A program made the translations under genes and the position numbers. Below are positions 1-7,933 of a DNA stretch of 20,022 nt, piece by piece (within the stretch, counting starts at the first letter, position 1; each line of letters opens with the position of its first letter). The stretch is from IMG/VR virus record IMGVR_UViG_3300017757_000226, positions 1 to 20,022 of that record; one strand, written 5' to 3'. The notes beneath the pieces are model-generated. The model searched no databases. It had not been told where the DNA came from and saw nothing but the letters and a program-made list of their open reading frames with translations. The stretch is from a virus.

Positions 1-764
1 TATGCATCATATGCATTTACATAATCTTCAGGAATTTCATTTTTGCGGCTTAACTTAAGATCCGCGTAGTACTTTTCCTTATGACTTGTAAAAAAATTAC
101 GAGCATTATGAAGTTCTTCTTTGTAAGCGCGTTTTTTTGCGCGTATTTCCTTAGGCTCTTCCGTTTCTTCATCATATGTGAAATTATCTTCCATATACTC
201 TGAAATTTCTTGCGAGTCCCAAGGTTTTGCTTGTGAATAATATTGACGCAGTAGTTCTGCATCAGATAACGTTGAAACATCTCTATTCATATTAACATAA
301 TCCTCAAGAGACCCCCCAGTGTCATCCATAAACTTAACTAGCTTATCAATATCTTCTGGTAATTTTTGTTCAGGAGCTTTTTCTTTTGGCTCCGGTATTT
401 CATTTACTTTAGACGCGTTTTCATCGATTTTAGGCCCTTCAGCCTTTTCGACAACCTCATCTTCTTTGATGATTTCAATTGGCGACTCTTCTTGTTTATC
501 TTCTCCGGCAGGTTCTTCAACTTCCTTTTGGTTTTCTTTTTGAACTTCTTCGCTAGTTCCGGATTCGTCGCGTACAGAAATCTCATCTGCGCTTTGCTTT
601 TGAACGGCATCTAAATTAATTTTTGGTGTTTCATCTAATTCTTTTCCCGCTGATTGAGGATCAATTTCTCCTTTTTCAACAGCTTTATCAAGAATCGCTT
701 GTTCTGTTTCTTTTTTTGACTTAGGTTCGCTATCAGCTGTGCCTTTTACTGTCCACTTTGCCAT
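1..764 (-). CDS. Probable capsid scaffolding protein, partial (C-terminus off the left edge)
   Basis: An open frame starts at the ATG at 764 (MAKWTVKGTADSE...) and runs without a stop to the left edge, giving about 254 residues. The first ~145 residues are very rich in Glu, Lys, Asp, Pro and Gln and look disordered. From about residue 150 the sequence looks more ordered (KLVKFMDDTGGSLEDYVNMN) and then becomes charged and helical. It lies 30 bases downstream of the portal gene on the same strand, where many tailed phages carry the scaffold or a scaffold-protease, with the major capsid protein next. No catalytic motif is seen in the visible part. The scaffold role is inferred from composition and position only. 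It could also be another acidic head-assembly protein. Confidence 0.65.
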   Translation of the reverse strand, partial: MAKWTVKGTADSEPKSKKETEQAILDKAVEKGEIDPQSAGKELDETPKINLDAVQKQSADEISVRDESGTSEEVQKENQKEVEEPAGEDKQEESPIEIIKEDEVVEKAEGPKIDENASKVNEIPEPKEKAPEQKLPEDIDKLVKFMDDTGGSLEDYVNMNRDVSTLSDAELLRQYYSQAKPWDSQEISEYMEDNFTYDEETEEPKEIRAKKRAYKEELHNARNFFTSHKEKYYADLKLSRKNEIPEDYVNAYDA

Positions 765-794
765 AATTTAATAATATATAATAGTTTGTAAAAA

Positions 795-3155
795 TTATCT
801 TGGTTCAAACCTACTTAGATCAATTCCGCCTAATACGTCATTGCCAGAAGATTCAAACCCTTTTTTAGGCTCCGGGTTTGTTGGAGCTTTTTGTAAATCT
901 AATTGTTTTTTAGCATTAATATCCATTTCTTTGAGCTTAACATTTAAATCAAACTCATATTGCATAAGTTCTCTTTTAGTTGCAGCCTCTGATTCTAATT
1001 TTTTAATGTCTAATTGAGTTTGTAGTTCTGCTAGTTTACCTTTAGCTTCTACTTTTATATTTTCTGCTTGTGCTTTAGCAAGTTCAGCAGCTTGAGCCGC
1101 CTGAGCATTAGCTTGTGACTGCGCTGCAATATTTTTTTGTGCTTTTTGTTGATCAGCAGCTTCTTTTTTAGTTCTTCTATATTTTAATAGCTGATTCGCT
1201 AGCTTTATATTTTTTATTTGTCTAATATCAATAACATCTTCTAAAAATATTTGATCTCTAGACAGTGCTGCTTGAATATTATTTTCAACAAGTTGCTTTT
1301 CTACTTCATCAGGATCTAAATCTAAAAATATACCAAAATCATGCAAATGAAGATTTTCCATTTCTTTTAAAGCCCCTACACTGAACCGTCCAATTCCGCT
1401 AATCAAAGCTTCTTTTTGCGGGTGGTATTGCAACACATCTTTTATTCTTATGGATATAGCCTCAGCAATAGTAGCTGTAATATATAAAGAACTATGCAAT
1501 ATGTGTCTTGTAGCTGTATTCGAATTTGCTGCAGCTAATTTTTGTACGCCTACAAGAGCATACGGGTCCGGATCTGATCCATCTCTTGCTTCATTTAGAC
1601 CAGTAACATCTCTTAGCATTTGCATATAATAGTTGTACGCTTGTACTAAAAGCTGACTTTGTTGTCCACCGCCACCAGGTAATTCTTGAATCGGCACTTT
1701 ACCACTGTTCATATCCCCATCAACAGTCATAGACCTACCTATTATAGAGCCTGTTTGAAAATATAAGTTTAACGCCTCTTGAGGGTTATAATTAGTTCCA
1801 TTGCCCAAATCTACCTCCGCTAGACCATCTGCATCAACATAAACTCCCGACGGCGTCATTCTTTGTATTACTTGTTGTAATTTTAGGTGAGTTAGCTGTA
1901 TTAAATCAGCATAAGTTATCATACGACCTACTAAACTTTCAATACGGCCCTTATATAATCTTGGCGCGCTAACAACGTAATTCATCATTACTTTATTAAC
2001 GTTTGAGTCTGGGCGAACCATATTAGTTGCTTTTTGCCATTTAAGAAGTTTATTAGCACCTAAAACCATTATACCTTCGTAAATAACCTCTCTAGCCTGT
2101 GATACTTTATTAAATCTACTTCTTTGATCTTTTGGAGGGTTAAAAGTATCATCTTTTTTTATAGCTTTACTTGCTCCTGTAGAAGTTTCTTTTATTTTAT
2201 AAACACTTTTTTCCCAGCTTTTCCAGTTAAAATATAAAACGGTTAAAGTATTGCTATCAGTAGAATCGCTAGAATAATTATTTGAATAATCGTAATTATT
2301 ATAATTAGAAGATTGCTTTACAATTTGGTCAAACTCTTCATTAGATAGGTTTGGAAATAATTTTTTTAATTCGTTTGATTTTATTTGTTTTACCTCCCCA
2401 AAATAATATACATCGTCAAAATTAGGGTCTTCCGTATAGGAATATATTAAATTAGCTGGATCAACATATTCTAATTTTATACCATCTGTATTATTAAACG
2501 TGTGCTTAGCGGCGGCTATACCTAATACTGTTTGGTCATAGTCTAATCGTTTTTTTAATTCGTTATAATTATTTCTTTTAAAAACATTATCAATAGCCTG
2601 CTCATGAGCTATCTCTATAGAGGGTTTATAACCTATTTGCATATATAGCTCTAGCTCTTCCTCTGAAGCCGGGGTGTTACCCTCAGGAATATTTCTAACA
2701 TCAAGGCCTAATGTTTTATCTATCTCTTCAATAAAATCTTTAGCAATTATGTCTTCTTGAACACTTTCAACAAAGCTCGTTCTTATTTTTGTAGACGTAG
2801 GATCTTGTGCAAAAGCTTTAACTGTAAATAATCTATCTTGCATACCGTTTACAACAATATCTACAAATTTAGGTATTATTGGCACGGGTTTCCAATCTAA
2901 ATTTAAATATGATAAATCACCGTTAACGGAAAATTCATCCTTATACTTTTGAACAGATTGCTCACCTCTAGCGTATAGTCTTAATCTATGAAACTCACGT
3001 TGATTTTGTAAAAATCTACCCGTTCCAGAATTTTTTCTGAACCATTCGTTCTGAATACCTCTGGCCACTTCCATTCCATAATCTTCGCTCGCTTTTTCTG
3101 CGTCACTTACGGATTGGCTGGGAAATTGGGTAACTTGTCCTGTAGCTTCTGCCAT
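795..3155 (-). CDS. Portal protein
   Basis: This 786-residue protein should form the dodecameric ring at the head vertex through which DNA enters and leaves. The N-terminal part (about 30-120) starts with a charged helical stretch (FHRLRLYARGEQSVQKY). The central part contains the helix-rich segment around residues 400-560 (RLYKGRIESLVGRMITYADL, then GLNEARDGSDPDPYALVG) that I associate with portals of marine phages. Residues about 645-755 are rich in Ala, Gln, Lys and Glu and form a long predicted coiled coil, as in the barrel or tail of long portals. It follows the large terminase by 6 bases and precedes the scaffold-like gene, the normal packaging/head order. A Tyr/Asn/Ser-rich insert sits near residues 285-300 (YNNYDYSNNYSS). 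Identification rests on context plus overall pattern, with no alignment run. Confidence 0.9.
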   Translation of the reverse strand: MAEATGQVTQFPSQSVSDAEKASEDYGMEVARGIQNEWFRKNSGTGRFLQNQREFHRLRLYARGEQSVQKYKDEFSVNGDLSYLNLDWKPVPIIPKFVDIVVNGMQDRLFTVKAFAQDPTSTKIRTSFVESVQEDIIAKDFIEEIDKTLGLDVRNIPEGNTPASEEELELYMQIGYKPSIEIAHEQAIDNVFKRNNYNELKKRLDYDQTVLGIAAAKHTFNNTDGIKLEYVDPANLIYSYTEDPNFDDVYYFGEVKQIKSNELKKLFPNLSNEEFDQIVKQSSNYNNYDYSNNYSSDSTDSNTLTVLYFNWKSWEKSVYKIKETSTGASKAIKKDDTFNPPKDQRSRFNKVSQAREVIYEGIMVLGANKLLKWQKATNMVRPDSNVNKVMMNYVVSAPRLYKGRIESLVGRMITYADLIQLTHLKLQQVIQRMTPSGVYVDADGLAEVDLGNGTNYNPQEALNLYFQTGSIIGRSMTVDGDMNSGKVPIQELPGGGGQQSQLLVQAYNYYMQMLRDVTGLNEARDGSDPDPYALVGVQKLAAANSNTATRHILHSSLYITATIAEAISIRIKDVLQYHPQKEALISGIGRFSVGALKEMENLHLHDFGIFLDLDPDEVEKQLVENNIQAALSRDQIFLEDVIDIRQIKNIKLANQLLKYRRTKKEAADQQKAQKNIAAQSQANAQAAQAAELAKAQAENIKVEAKGKLAELQTQLDIKKLESEAATKRELMQYEFDLNVKLKEMDINAKKQLDLQKAPTNPEPKKGFESSGNDVLGGIDLSRFEPR

Positions 3156-3161
3156 CTTTTA

Positions 3162-5393
3162 TTATATTATTTTACTTTTTAATCCTGAATTGTTATATTT
3201 AGAAAATCCAAAATCTATTTTCTTTTTTTCTCTAGCACCTCTTGGCGCGTATAAATGTCTTTGACAAGCCATGATTGCTAAGCCACTACTAATGGAAGCA
3301 TCATATTTTGTTCTATTATTAATATTAAATTTTGACCAATCCTGCAATGTTCTTTGAAGGTACATACTGCCGTGATCTCCACTTTCAAGCCTGCCTACGT
3401 ATGTTTCTATATAAGATTCTATAGCTGAAGCATGAGCTTGTTTTATATCTTCAGAACTATTAGGTATACCACCTAATTCTTTTTCTGTAATTGATAACTT
3501 ATTAAATAATTTATCTGGGCGGTTCATAGAGTATCCTCTATAACCTCTTCTTTTTAAATAATATAATAATCTTGGTTTATTGTTTTCCGCTAAAATAGGC
3601 ATGCCATAAAAAACAATTGCCATTAAAACATCTTCAAAAAATATTTCAGCTGTTTGAGGTCTTGCAACATATTCTAAAAAGAAATGTGTGCTAGGTACAT
3701 CTTCATGCATATTAAAAGAAGTTAATCCGTGCAAAGCTCCGTTAGAGCCACCACCGTCAACTGTACCGCTAATGTCATAACTATCACAACCAAAAGAACC
3801 AAAGTCGGAATTGCCAGGATATTTAGTTCCATTTTTTATTTCAATAACATTTTGCATTGAAACAGGTGGTATCCAAGACAATTTAAACCTACCATGAGGA
3901 TTAGGGTGCCATTCTACTGTGGTATCTTGAACACCATTTTTCCACTGAAAAGAGCCTTTGTTTATATAGCCTTTTAGCATTAACTCCTCATTATAATCTA
4001 TTTGTTCGTATATTTTTGTTAAATTAAATATAGACTCTTTTGTTTCATCTCTAAAAGCGTGCTGCTCTGTTTTTGGGAATTGCCTATAAAATTCATTTAA
4101 AGCGTCAGAATTGTTTTTAAGTCCATCTGCTTCATTCTCCCAATGCTCGATAACTCCATTGTGGATAGTTCCCCCGTCGATTCCTTTAGTAGGTTCCTCT
4201 GGAGTATCGAAGACAGGAAATCCATACTTATCGATGAATCCCTCGTAATTCCACTCCATAGGTATGAACATAGCATATAATCCACTAGAAGTCTGCCCAT
4301 TGCGATTTCGCTTCGTTTTTGTGAGATCTGAGTCATCATAAAGTTTTTTAAAGTTTTCGCCCCCTTTATCAAGTGAGTTTGAGGTTGATCCCATTAAACA
4401 TTTACCAACAATCCTAGCTCCTAGTCTTAAACAAGTTTTTGTAACTCGCCAATTGTTTAAAATATTATCGGGTTTATCCCATTTGCCGGACTCGTCATGA
4501 ACTAACAGTTTTAGTTTTTCACCGTCATAAGAGTTGTCACCTGTATTTTTCCAATCTATAGTAGTATCCAAACCTTCTTCTGATTCTTCAGTTTTTACTT
4601 TAAAACTATTTCTAGTAAGTTTAGAAGCCGGTACTCTATAAGATAATTCTGTTTTAGGTTTGTCCATTCCATCTTGTATCGGTTTAAAAAAGAATGGGTA
4701 GTTTGATGATATTGGAACTACTTTATCAGTAAACATTTTTTTAGCATCAGCACCTGATTTGGATAATATACCAAACCTTGAGTCTCTTGACGCTGTAGCC
4801 AGGTTAACAGTTTCTGATGATGCCATGAAGCTAAAGCCAGACCGTCTATTTTTGAGGTAGCACATTCCATAGCATCTTTCGTCTGCTTTACAAGCTTCCC
4901 AGAAATAGAAGAATAGCTTATTTGATTGTCTAAAGTCTGGAGCGCCAATATCGATTTTTGTCCAGTTAAGGTACATATAATGCGATCCTGTAAGATAACA
5001 CGCGGACCCATTGCACATGAACCAGTAACCATCATTACGCCTATTAAATTCAGTGTCAATATAATCGTAGTACTCTTCTTTAATATCTTCCGGTAACGTT
5101 TTAAATTCATGAACTGATCTTATTTTTTTTAACGAAGAAGGCTTTTGTCTTCTTCTAAACACTTGTGAACTTTTGTTAAGTTCATTACCATCTATTTTTT
5201 TAGGAGCCGAGGGTAAACCTATTCTAAGACCTTGAATCTCGTATATTTCACCAATAGTTCCATCTTTACTGATTATAACACAATCAAGATCTTCGTTATA
5301 TCCGTATTTATATTTTTTGTATCTATTATTATTTTTAACTTTTTTAGAACTAAGATGCTCTAAGCTTACATTATATAATATTTGTTTATACAT
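3162..5393 (-). CDS. terL: Terminase large subunit (packaging ATPase and nuclease)
   Basis: This 743-residue DNA-packaging motor is long for the family because of an N-terminal extension of about 150 residues. ATPase domain: a degenerate Walker A at residues 180-189 (LKNRRSGFSF), where the usual GK[ST] is replaced; Walker B at 293-301 (KLKLLVHDE, with D300 and E301); and the coupling motif GSTSN at 335-339. Nuclease domain (RNase H fold): the likely metal-binding acids are D537 (SFGCDSYD), E603 (PILAENN) and D698 (TKYDASISSGLA), spaced as in other large terminases. The start codon overlaps the stop of the upstream 82-residue gene by one base (TAATG), which supports this start. The portal follows immediately. 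The motif order and spacing make the identification strong despite the altered P-loop. Confidence 0.94.
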   Translation of the reverse strand: MYKQILYNVSLEHLSSKKVKNNNRYKKYKYGYNEDLDCVIISKDGTIGEIYEIQGLRIGLPSAPKKIDGNELNKSSQVFRRRQKPSSLKKIRSVHEFKTLPEDIKEEYYDYIDTEFNRRNDGYWFMCNGSACYLTGSHYMYLNWTKIDIGAPDFRQSNKLFFYFWEACKADERCYGMCYLKNRRSGFSFMASSETVNLATASRDSRFGILSKSGADAKKMFTDKVVPISSNYPFFFKPIQDGMDKPKTELSYRVPASKLTRNSFKVKTEESEEGLDTTIDWKNTGDNSYDGEKLKLLVHDESGKWDKPDNILNNWRVTKTCLRLGARIVGKCLMGSTSNSLDKGGENFKKLYDDSDLTKTKRNRNGQTSSGLYAMFIPMEWNYEGFIDKYGFPVFDTPEEPTKGIDGGTIHNGVIEHWENEADGLKNNSDALNEFYRQFPKTEQHAFRDETKESIFNLTKIYEQIDYNEELMLKGYINKGSFQWKNGVQDTTVEWHPNPHGRFKLSWIPPVSMQNVIEIKNGTKYPGNSDFGSFGCDSYDISGTVDGGGSNGALHGLTSFNMHEDVPSTHFFLEYVARPQTAEIFFEDVLMAIVFYGMPILAENNKPRLLYYLKRRGYRGYSMNRPDKLFNKLSITEKELGGIPNSSEDIKQAHASAIESYIETYVGRLESGDHGSMYLQRTLQDWSKFNINNRTKYDASISSGLAIMACQRHLYAPRGAREKKKIDFGFSKYNNSGLKSKII

Positions 5394-5641
5394 TATTTAA
5401 CTCGATTTTCAACACCTAAAAATTTAATAGAATCTTTTTCAGTTTCTTTTTTAGTATTATCTACTTGTTCTATTCTATCTATAATTTTAAAAGAATCTTC
5501 TATTGCTGCCCATTTTGCTTGTGCTGCAATTTTTGCTTTTTCAGGATCAAGCTCAGCTAAGTCAATTTTTTGGCGTATTACTTTATCTAACTCAATTAAA
5601 GCCATTTCAGCCGCTTCAATTATTTTCTTGCGTCTGTCCAT
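5393..5641 (-). CDS. Small helical protein upstream of terL (possible small terminase)
   Basis: An 82-residue charged protein predicted to be almost entirely helical (RRKKIIEAAEMALIELDKVI, then AQAKWAAIEDSFKIIDRIEQ). Its start overlaps the end of the 192-residue gene upstream by 26 bases, and its stop overlaps the terL start (TAATG), so it is translationally coupled to the large terminase. Position and helical character fit a small terminase subunit or another packaging helper. However, it is short, and no clear helix-turn-helix DNA-binding domain is visible. The packaging role is therefore a guess from context. No family was recognised. Confidence 0.75.
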   Translation of the reverse strand: MDRRKKIIEAAEMALIELDKVIRQKIDLAELDPEKAKIAAQAKWAAIEDSFKIIDRIEQVDNTKKETEKDSIKFLGVENRVK

Positions 5642-6194
5642 ATTTAATATTTACGTCATTTGATTTAATTCTATATAATTTTTTACCCTCAATATTAAAT
5701 TCGTATTCAGAAGCAGGTGTAAAGCCTACTATGTCTCCTACGGATACACCTAAGGACTTTAAATAGTCGTTGCTATACACAAGCTCTCCAACTAATTCTT
5801 TTTCGCTTAAAACGCTCCACTTGGAGTCTTGTTTTACAGGCTCTACAAAACAAAAATCCGGTAAAGATTTCCATTCGCCTTTTTGTTTATAACCAAATAT
5901 TTGATCATGATAAACAGTGTAGGTGTTTTCTGTTACAAACGAACCAGAGTTGCGCTCATTACCGCGAGCGTCGAACCATCTTCTAAAAACATTATGATGA
6001 ATAATTACATCATCTCCTTTTTGTACAGGAGTTTTTATATTAATAGGTACACTAATTACTTTTGCAATTCTATTTACAAAATGAAAATCTCTTTCTGTAA
6101 TTTCAGTATTTAGTATAAGTTCTTTCCCTTTTAGATCTTTTTTATTATTGTAACGTTCTTCTGTAAATATAATATAATTGTATAGTGATCTCAT
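5616..6194 (-). CDS. Protein with two GroES-like segments
   Basis: A 192-residue protein with two stretches that read like the co-chaperonin barrel fold. Segment 1, about residues 24-75, has the pattern of a GD-containing beta barrel (TPVQKGDDVIIHHNVFRRW). Segment 2, about 130-187, resembles the C-terminal half of GroES: GELVYSND..., then GVSVGDIVGF, SEYEF, a 'G..LYRIKSNDV' ending like the GroES 'GEEYLILRESDI'. No clear mobile loop (GGIVL-type) is visible, so binding to GroEL is not implied. It overlaps the 72-residue gene upstream by TAATG and the 82-residue gene downstream by 26 bases, within the head/packaging block. It might be a structural beta-barrel protein or a virion-specific cofactor. 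The fold assignment is from pattern only. Confidence 0.8.
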   Translation of the reverse strand: MRSLYNYIIFTEERYNNKKDLKGKELILNTEITERDFHFVNRIAKVISVPINIKTPVQKGDDVIIHHNVFRRWFDARGNERNSGSFVTENTYTVYHDQIFGYKQKGEWKSLPDFCFVEPVKQDSKWSVLSEKELVGELVYSNDYLKSLGVSVGDIVGFTPASEYEFNIEGKKLYRIKSNDVNIKYGQTQENN

Positions 6195-6412
6195 TAATAA
6201 TCTAAATTGTATTCTATTGAGACGGCCATGTTTTTATTAAAGTGTTTCCATGGCAGCTGTGACCCGTTTTTTTGAATATAAATTGAATAACCTTCGGGTT
6301 TTTCTATAATGTCGCAAATCGTGTGCCCTCCGTAAACTTCTTGTCCAACGGAATAATGCATTGCTTCATTTTTATAATCTTGGCCTACTGATATTTTTCT
6401 AATTAATTTCAT
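6194..6412 (-). CDS. Small conserved-looking protein of unknown function
   Basis: A 72-residue protein (MKLIRKISVGQDYKNEAMHY...). The alternating pattern (SVGQEVYGGHTICDIIEKPE, then GYSIYIQKNG) suggests a small beta-strand domain like an SH3 or Tudor barrel, often seen in phage accessory proteins. It starts one base beyond the end of the M15 peptidase gene and its stop overlaps the next gene by TAATG, so it belongs to the same transcript. No transmembrane segment, signal peptide or catalytic motif is seen. Function unknown. Confidence 0.8.
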   Translation of the reverse strand: MKLIRKISVGQDYKNEAMHYSVGQEVYGGHTICDIIEKPEGYSIYIQKNGSQLPWKHFNKNMAVSIEYNLDY

Positions 6413-6413
6413 T

Positions 6414-6758
6414 TTAATATGTCCAAAGTGTTACAGGAGGAGCATCAGGATAACCTATACCCACGTGCACAAAGTTACTTTTTCTACTAACTCCTATTCT
6501 AGTAAAACCTACATCCATTGCGGCTTTTACTAATTTAAATGTGTTTTGTCCTCCCACAGAAGCTATATCAACTGCAGCCCCATAAGCGTGTTCTCCGGGT
6601 GATTTTTTTTTAGCCTCTATAGGATGATCTGGGCTTCTATATGTTGATGTTAACTTTATAGGATCGCCATATACTTCTCTTAGCCTGTCAAGCATTTTGA
6701 GAAGCTTTTGATCCATCATCTCAAAATTACTAAATTCAGATTCACTAAAGTATTTCAT
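6414..6758 (-). CDS. Peptidoglycan peptidase of the M15 type (endolysin)
   Basis: A 114-residue single-domain protein with the zinc peptidase M15 layout: R41 in the TYRSPDHP segment, H57 and D64 in GEHAYGAAVDI (the H-x6-D zinc motif) and H98 in NFVHVG. The length is normal for the compact M15_3 type, which cleaves peptide cross-links in peptidoglycan. There is no signal peptide, so it should depend on a holin to reach the wall. Its ATG overlaps the stop of the 52-residue membrane protein gene by ATGA, and the 3TM holin gene lies just before that, forming a lysis cassette. A virion-borne wall-digesting enzyme is less likely given this context. Confidence 0.92.
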   Translation of the reverse strand: MKYFSESEFSNFEMMDQKLLKMLDRLREVYGDPIKLTSTYRSPDHPIEAKKKSPGEHAYGAAVDIASVGGQNTFKLVKAAMDVGFTRIGVSRKSNFVHVGIGYPDAPPVTLWTY

Positions 6759-6913
6759 TTTTTATTTCTATCTTTTAATTTCATATAAATATTCATCCCT
6801 GTATATAGTATCGTCATTATTAATACTACAGTTTGTAACGCGGGGTTAATGTTAGGCATTACTGAGAATGCCACCGCTCCGACATTTATGCCGTAAATTT
6901 TTAAGTCGTTCAT
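6755..6913 (-). CDS. 52-residue membrane protein in the lysis cassette
   Basis: This small gene was read by eye between the holin and endolysin genes. Its ATG (6913-6911) overlaps the holin stop as ATGA, and its TGA overlaps the endolysin start as ATGA, so both ends are fixed by coupling. The protein begins MNDLKIYGINVGAVAFSVMP and then has a hydrophobic stretch at about residues 25-44 (ALQTVVLIMTILYTGMNIYM), ending with a basic tail (KLKDRNKK). One clear TM helix and a weaker one at about 8-20 are expected. I recall similar short 'INVGA...' membrane proteins beside lysis genes in marine phages. Holin, antiholin or pinholin-like roles are possible, but which one is not shown. Confidence 0.85.
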   Translation of the reverse strand: MNDLKIYGINVGAVAFSVMPNINPALQTVVLIMTILYTGMNIYMKLKDRNKK

Positions 6914-7326
6914 TTTTGATGTTTGCTGTTTCCAAATACTTTTTCAACTCCACGCGATCCAAAATAACCGCCAATTACAATTGTAAGTAAACCAGTTATT
7001 GAATCTAAAGGGTAGCCCATATACCAGCCGGCTACATAACTTACTGTTAAAAAAACTAAAGTTAAAGGACGAACATTTGCCGCAAGCCACGATCCTGAAG
7101 TTGCATCCGCCACCCAGCGTCTTGTTGTCCCGTCTATTTCAGCTCTTTCAATATCTAATTTTTTAAGCGCAATTTTTTTATCCCCCTCTGACATATCAGA
7201 GCCGCCTATAATAGCTTGTATTACGGAGCCTACAGGCGTATCACCTGCTATTGCACCAACAACGTTAGGTATTTTTTCTAATAAAAACTTCCCAACGCCG
7301 GTGTCTTTAAAACGTTTTTTAGCCAT
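6910..7326 (-). CDS. Holin, 3TM (GTA-type) family
   Basis: A 138-residue protein with an N-terminal amphipathic/hydrophobic segment (about 16-41), a charged linker (DMSEGDKKIALKKLDIERAE) and then the pattern SWLAANVRPLTLVFLTVSY followed by a second hydrophobic helix (about 106-123, SITGLLTIVIGGYFGSRGVE). The 'SWLA..RP.T' stretch before the paired membrane helices is characteristic of the 3TM holin family found in gene transfer agents and many phages. It would permeabilise the inner membrane to let the M15 endolysin out. It leads an overlapping cassette (ATGA to the 52-residue protein, which in turn overlaps the endolysin). The start sits after an A/T-rich leader without a Shine-Dalgarno sequence. 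Confidence 0.88.
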   Translation of the reverse strand: MAKKRFKDTGVGKFLLEKIPNVVGAIAGDTPVGSVIQAIIGGSDMSEGDKKIALKKLDIERAEIDGTTRRWVADATSGSWLAANVRPLTLVFLTVSYVAGWYMGYPLDSITGLLTIVIGGYFGSRGVEKVFGNSKHQK

Positions 7327-7348
7327 ATTTAATTTAAAATTAATTTAT

Positions 7349-7912
7349 TTAACAAGTTCCCTGTGGCGTGTCGGTGTGTGCGCCATAACCCGAACTAGTA
7401 ACCAGCAAACATTGCGTCCCGCCAAATCTGCTCGATGTAAATAATACATTCAAACCTATAGGATTGCCAAACCCTCCGGGAACATACGAGGATGCTGTAA
7501 ACCCACCACCACTGTTAAAATAACCAAAAACGCCGCTTGTTGTATTCCAAGTAGTTGTATAATAAGTAGTATATGTTGTGGATGCGTAGTTTGGTGTACT
7601 AGTCCCAAAAGTTGTCGTAGTTGAGCGAGTTGTATTAAAACTAGTGTTAAAAGTTGTTGTGGTCGATAAAGTCGTATTAAAAGTAGTAGCGAAAGTTGTA
7701 GTTGTACTTTTAGTGGTACTAACCGCATAGGTAGAAGACCACGAAGTGTTAAAAGTAGTATACGGCGTCGATACTGTAGTATTTACCGCTGAGTTAGTGC
7801 TGCGACTAGTGGACCTAATCGTGTTAGTATATAAGGTTGTATTAAAGGTCGTGTTTACTTGCTCAACAAACGTATTAAAAGAGTGTATTTTAGACCAGCC
7901 TATCTGTCGCAT
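7349..7912 (-). CDS. Thr/Asn/Ser-rich repeat protein with C-terminal Gly-rich domain
   Basis: A 187-residue protein. Residues about 20-125 are dominated by Thr, Ser, Asn and Phe, with a 14-residue period best seen at 69-105 (STTTTFATTFNTTL, STTTTFNTSFNTTR, STTTTFGTS...). Residues about 126-187 change character to Gly, Phe, Ser and Val (GVFGYFNSGGGF... ending DTPQGTC) and look like a small beta domain, perhaps a receptor-binding tip. No signal peptide is seen. It is likely a tail-fibre or other surface virion protein, since a second protein with the same repeat lies beyond the adjacent glycosyltransferase gene and the long tail fibre is nearby. The Thr-rich stalk is a plausible O-glycosylation target for that enzyme. 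This is inference, and the function is not known. Confidence 0.85.
   Translation of the reverse strand: MRQIGWSKIHSFNTFVEQVNTTFNTTLYTNTIRSTSRSTNSAVNTTVSTPYTTFNTSWSSTYAVSTTKSTTTTFATTFNTTLSTTTTFNTSFNTTRSTTTTFGTSTPNYASTTYTTYYTTTWNTTSGVFGYFNSGGGFTASSYVPGGFGNPIGLNVLFTSSRFGGTQCLLVTSSGYGAHTDTPQGTC
7598..7708 (-). repeat. 42-bp (14-codon) Thr-rich tandem repeat
   Basis: Encodes residues 69-105 of the 187-residue protein: two full 14-residue units and part of a third, each beginning STTTTF. Degenerate copies extend outward to roughly 7538-7855. The reading frame and protein pattern are kept while the bases vary, so the repeat is conserved at protein level. Confidence 0.8.
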
Positions 7913-7933
7913 TATTTATTTTTTAATTAGTTA

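Noticed and set aside
50-610. Short open frames on both strands within 50-610
   Set aside because: They are shadows of the long scaffold-like frame that is open at the left edge.
4718-5110. 130-residue open frame inside the terminase gene
   Set aside because: Another frame of terL; composition and lack of spacing or motif support mark it as a shadow.
7456-7728. Leu-rich 90-residue frame inside the Thr-rich protein gene
   Set aside because: Frame shift of Thr-rich codons produces Leu/Gln repeats; no independent support.
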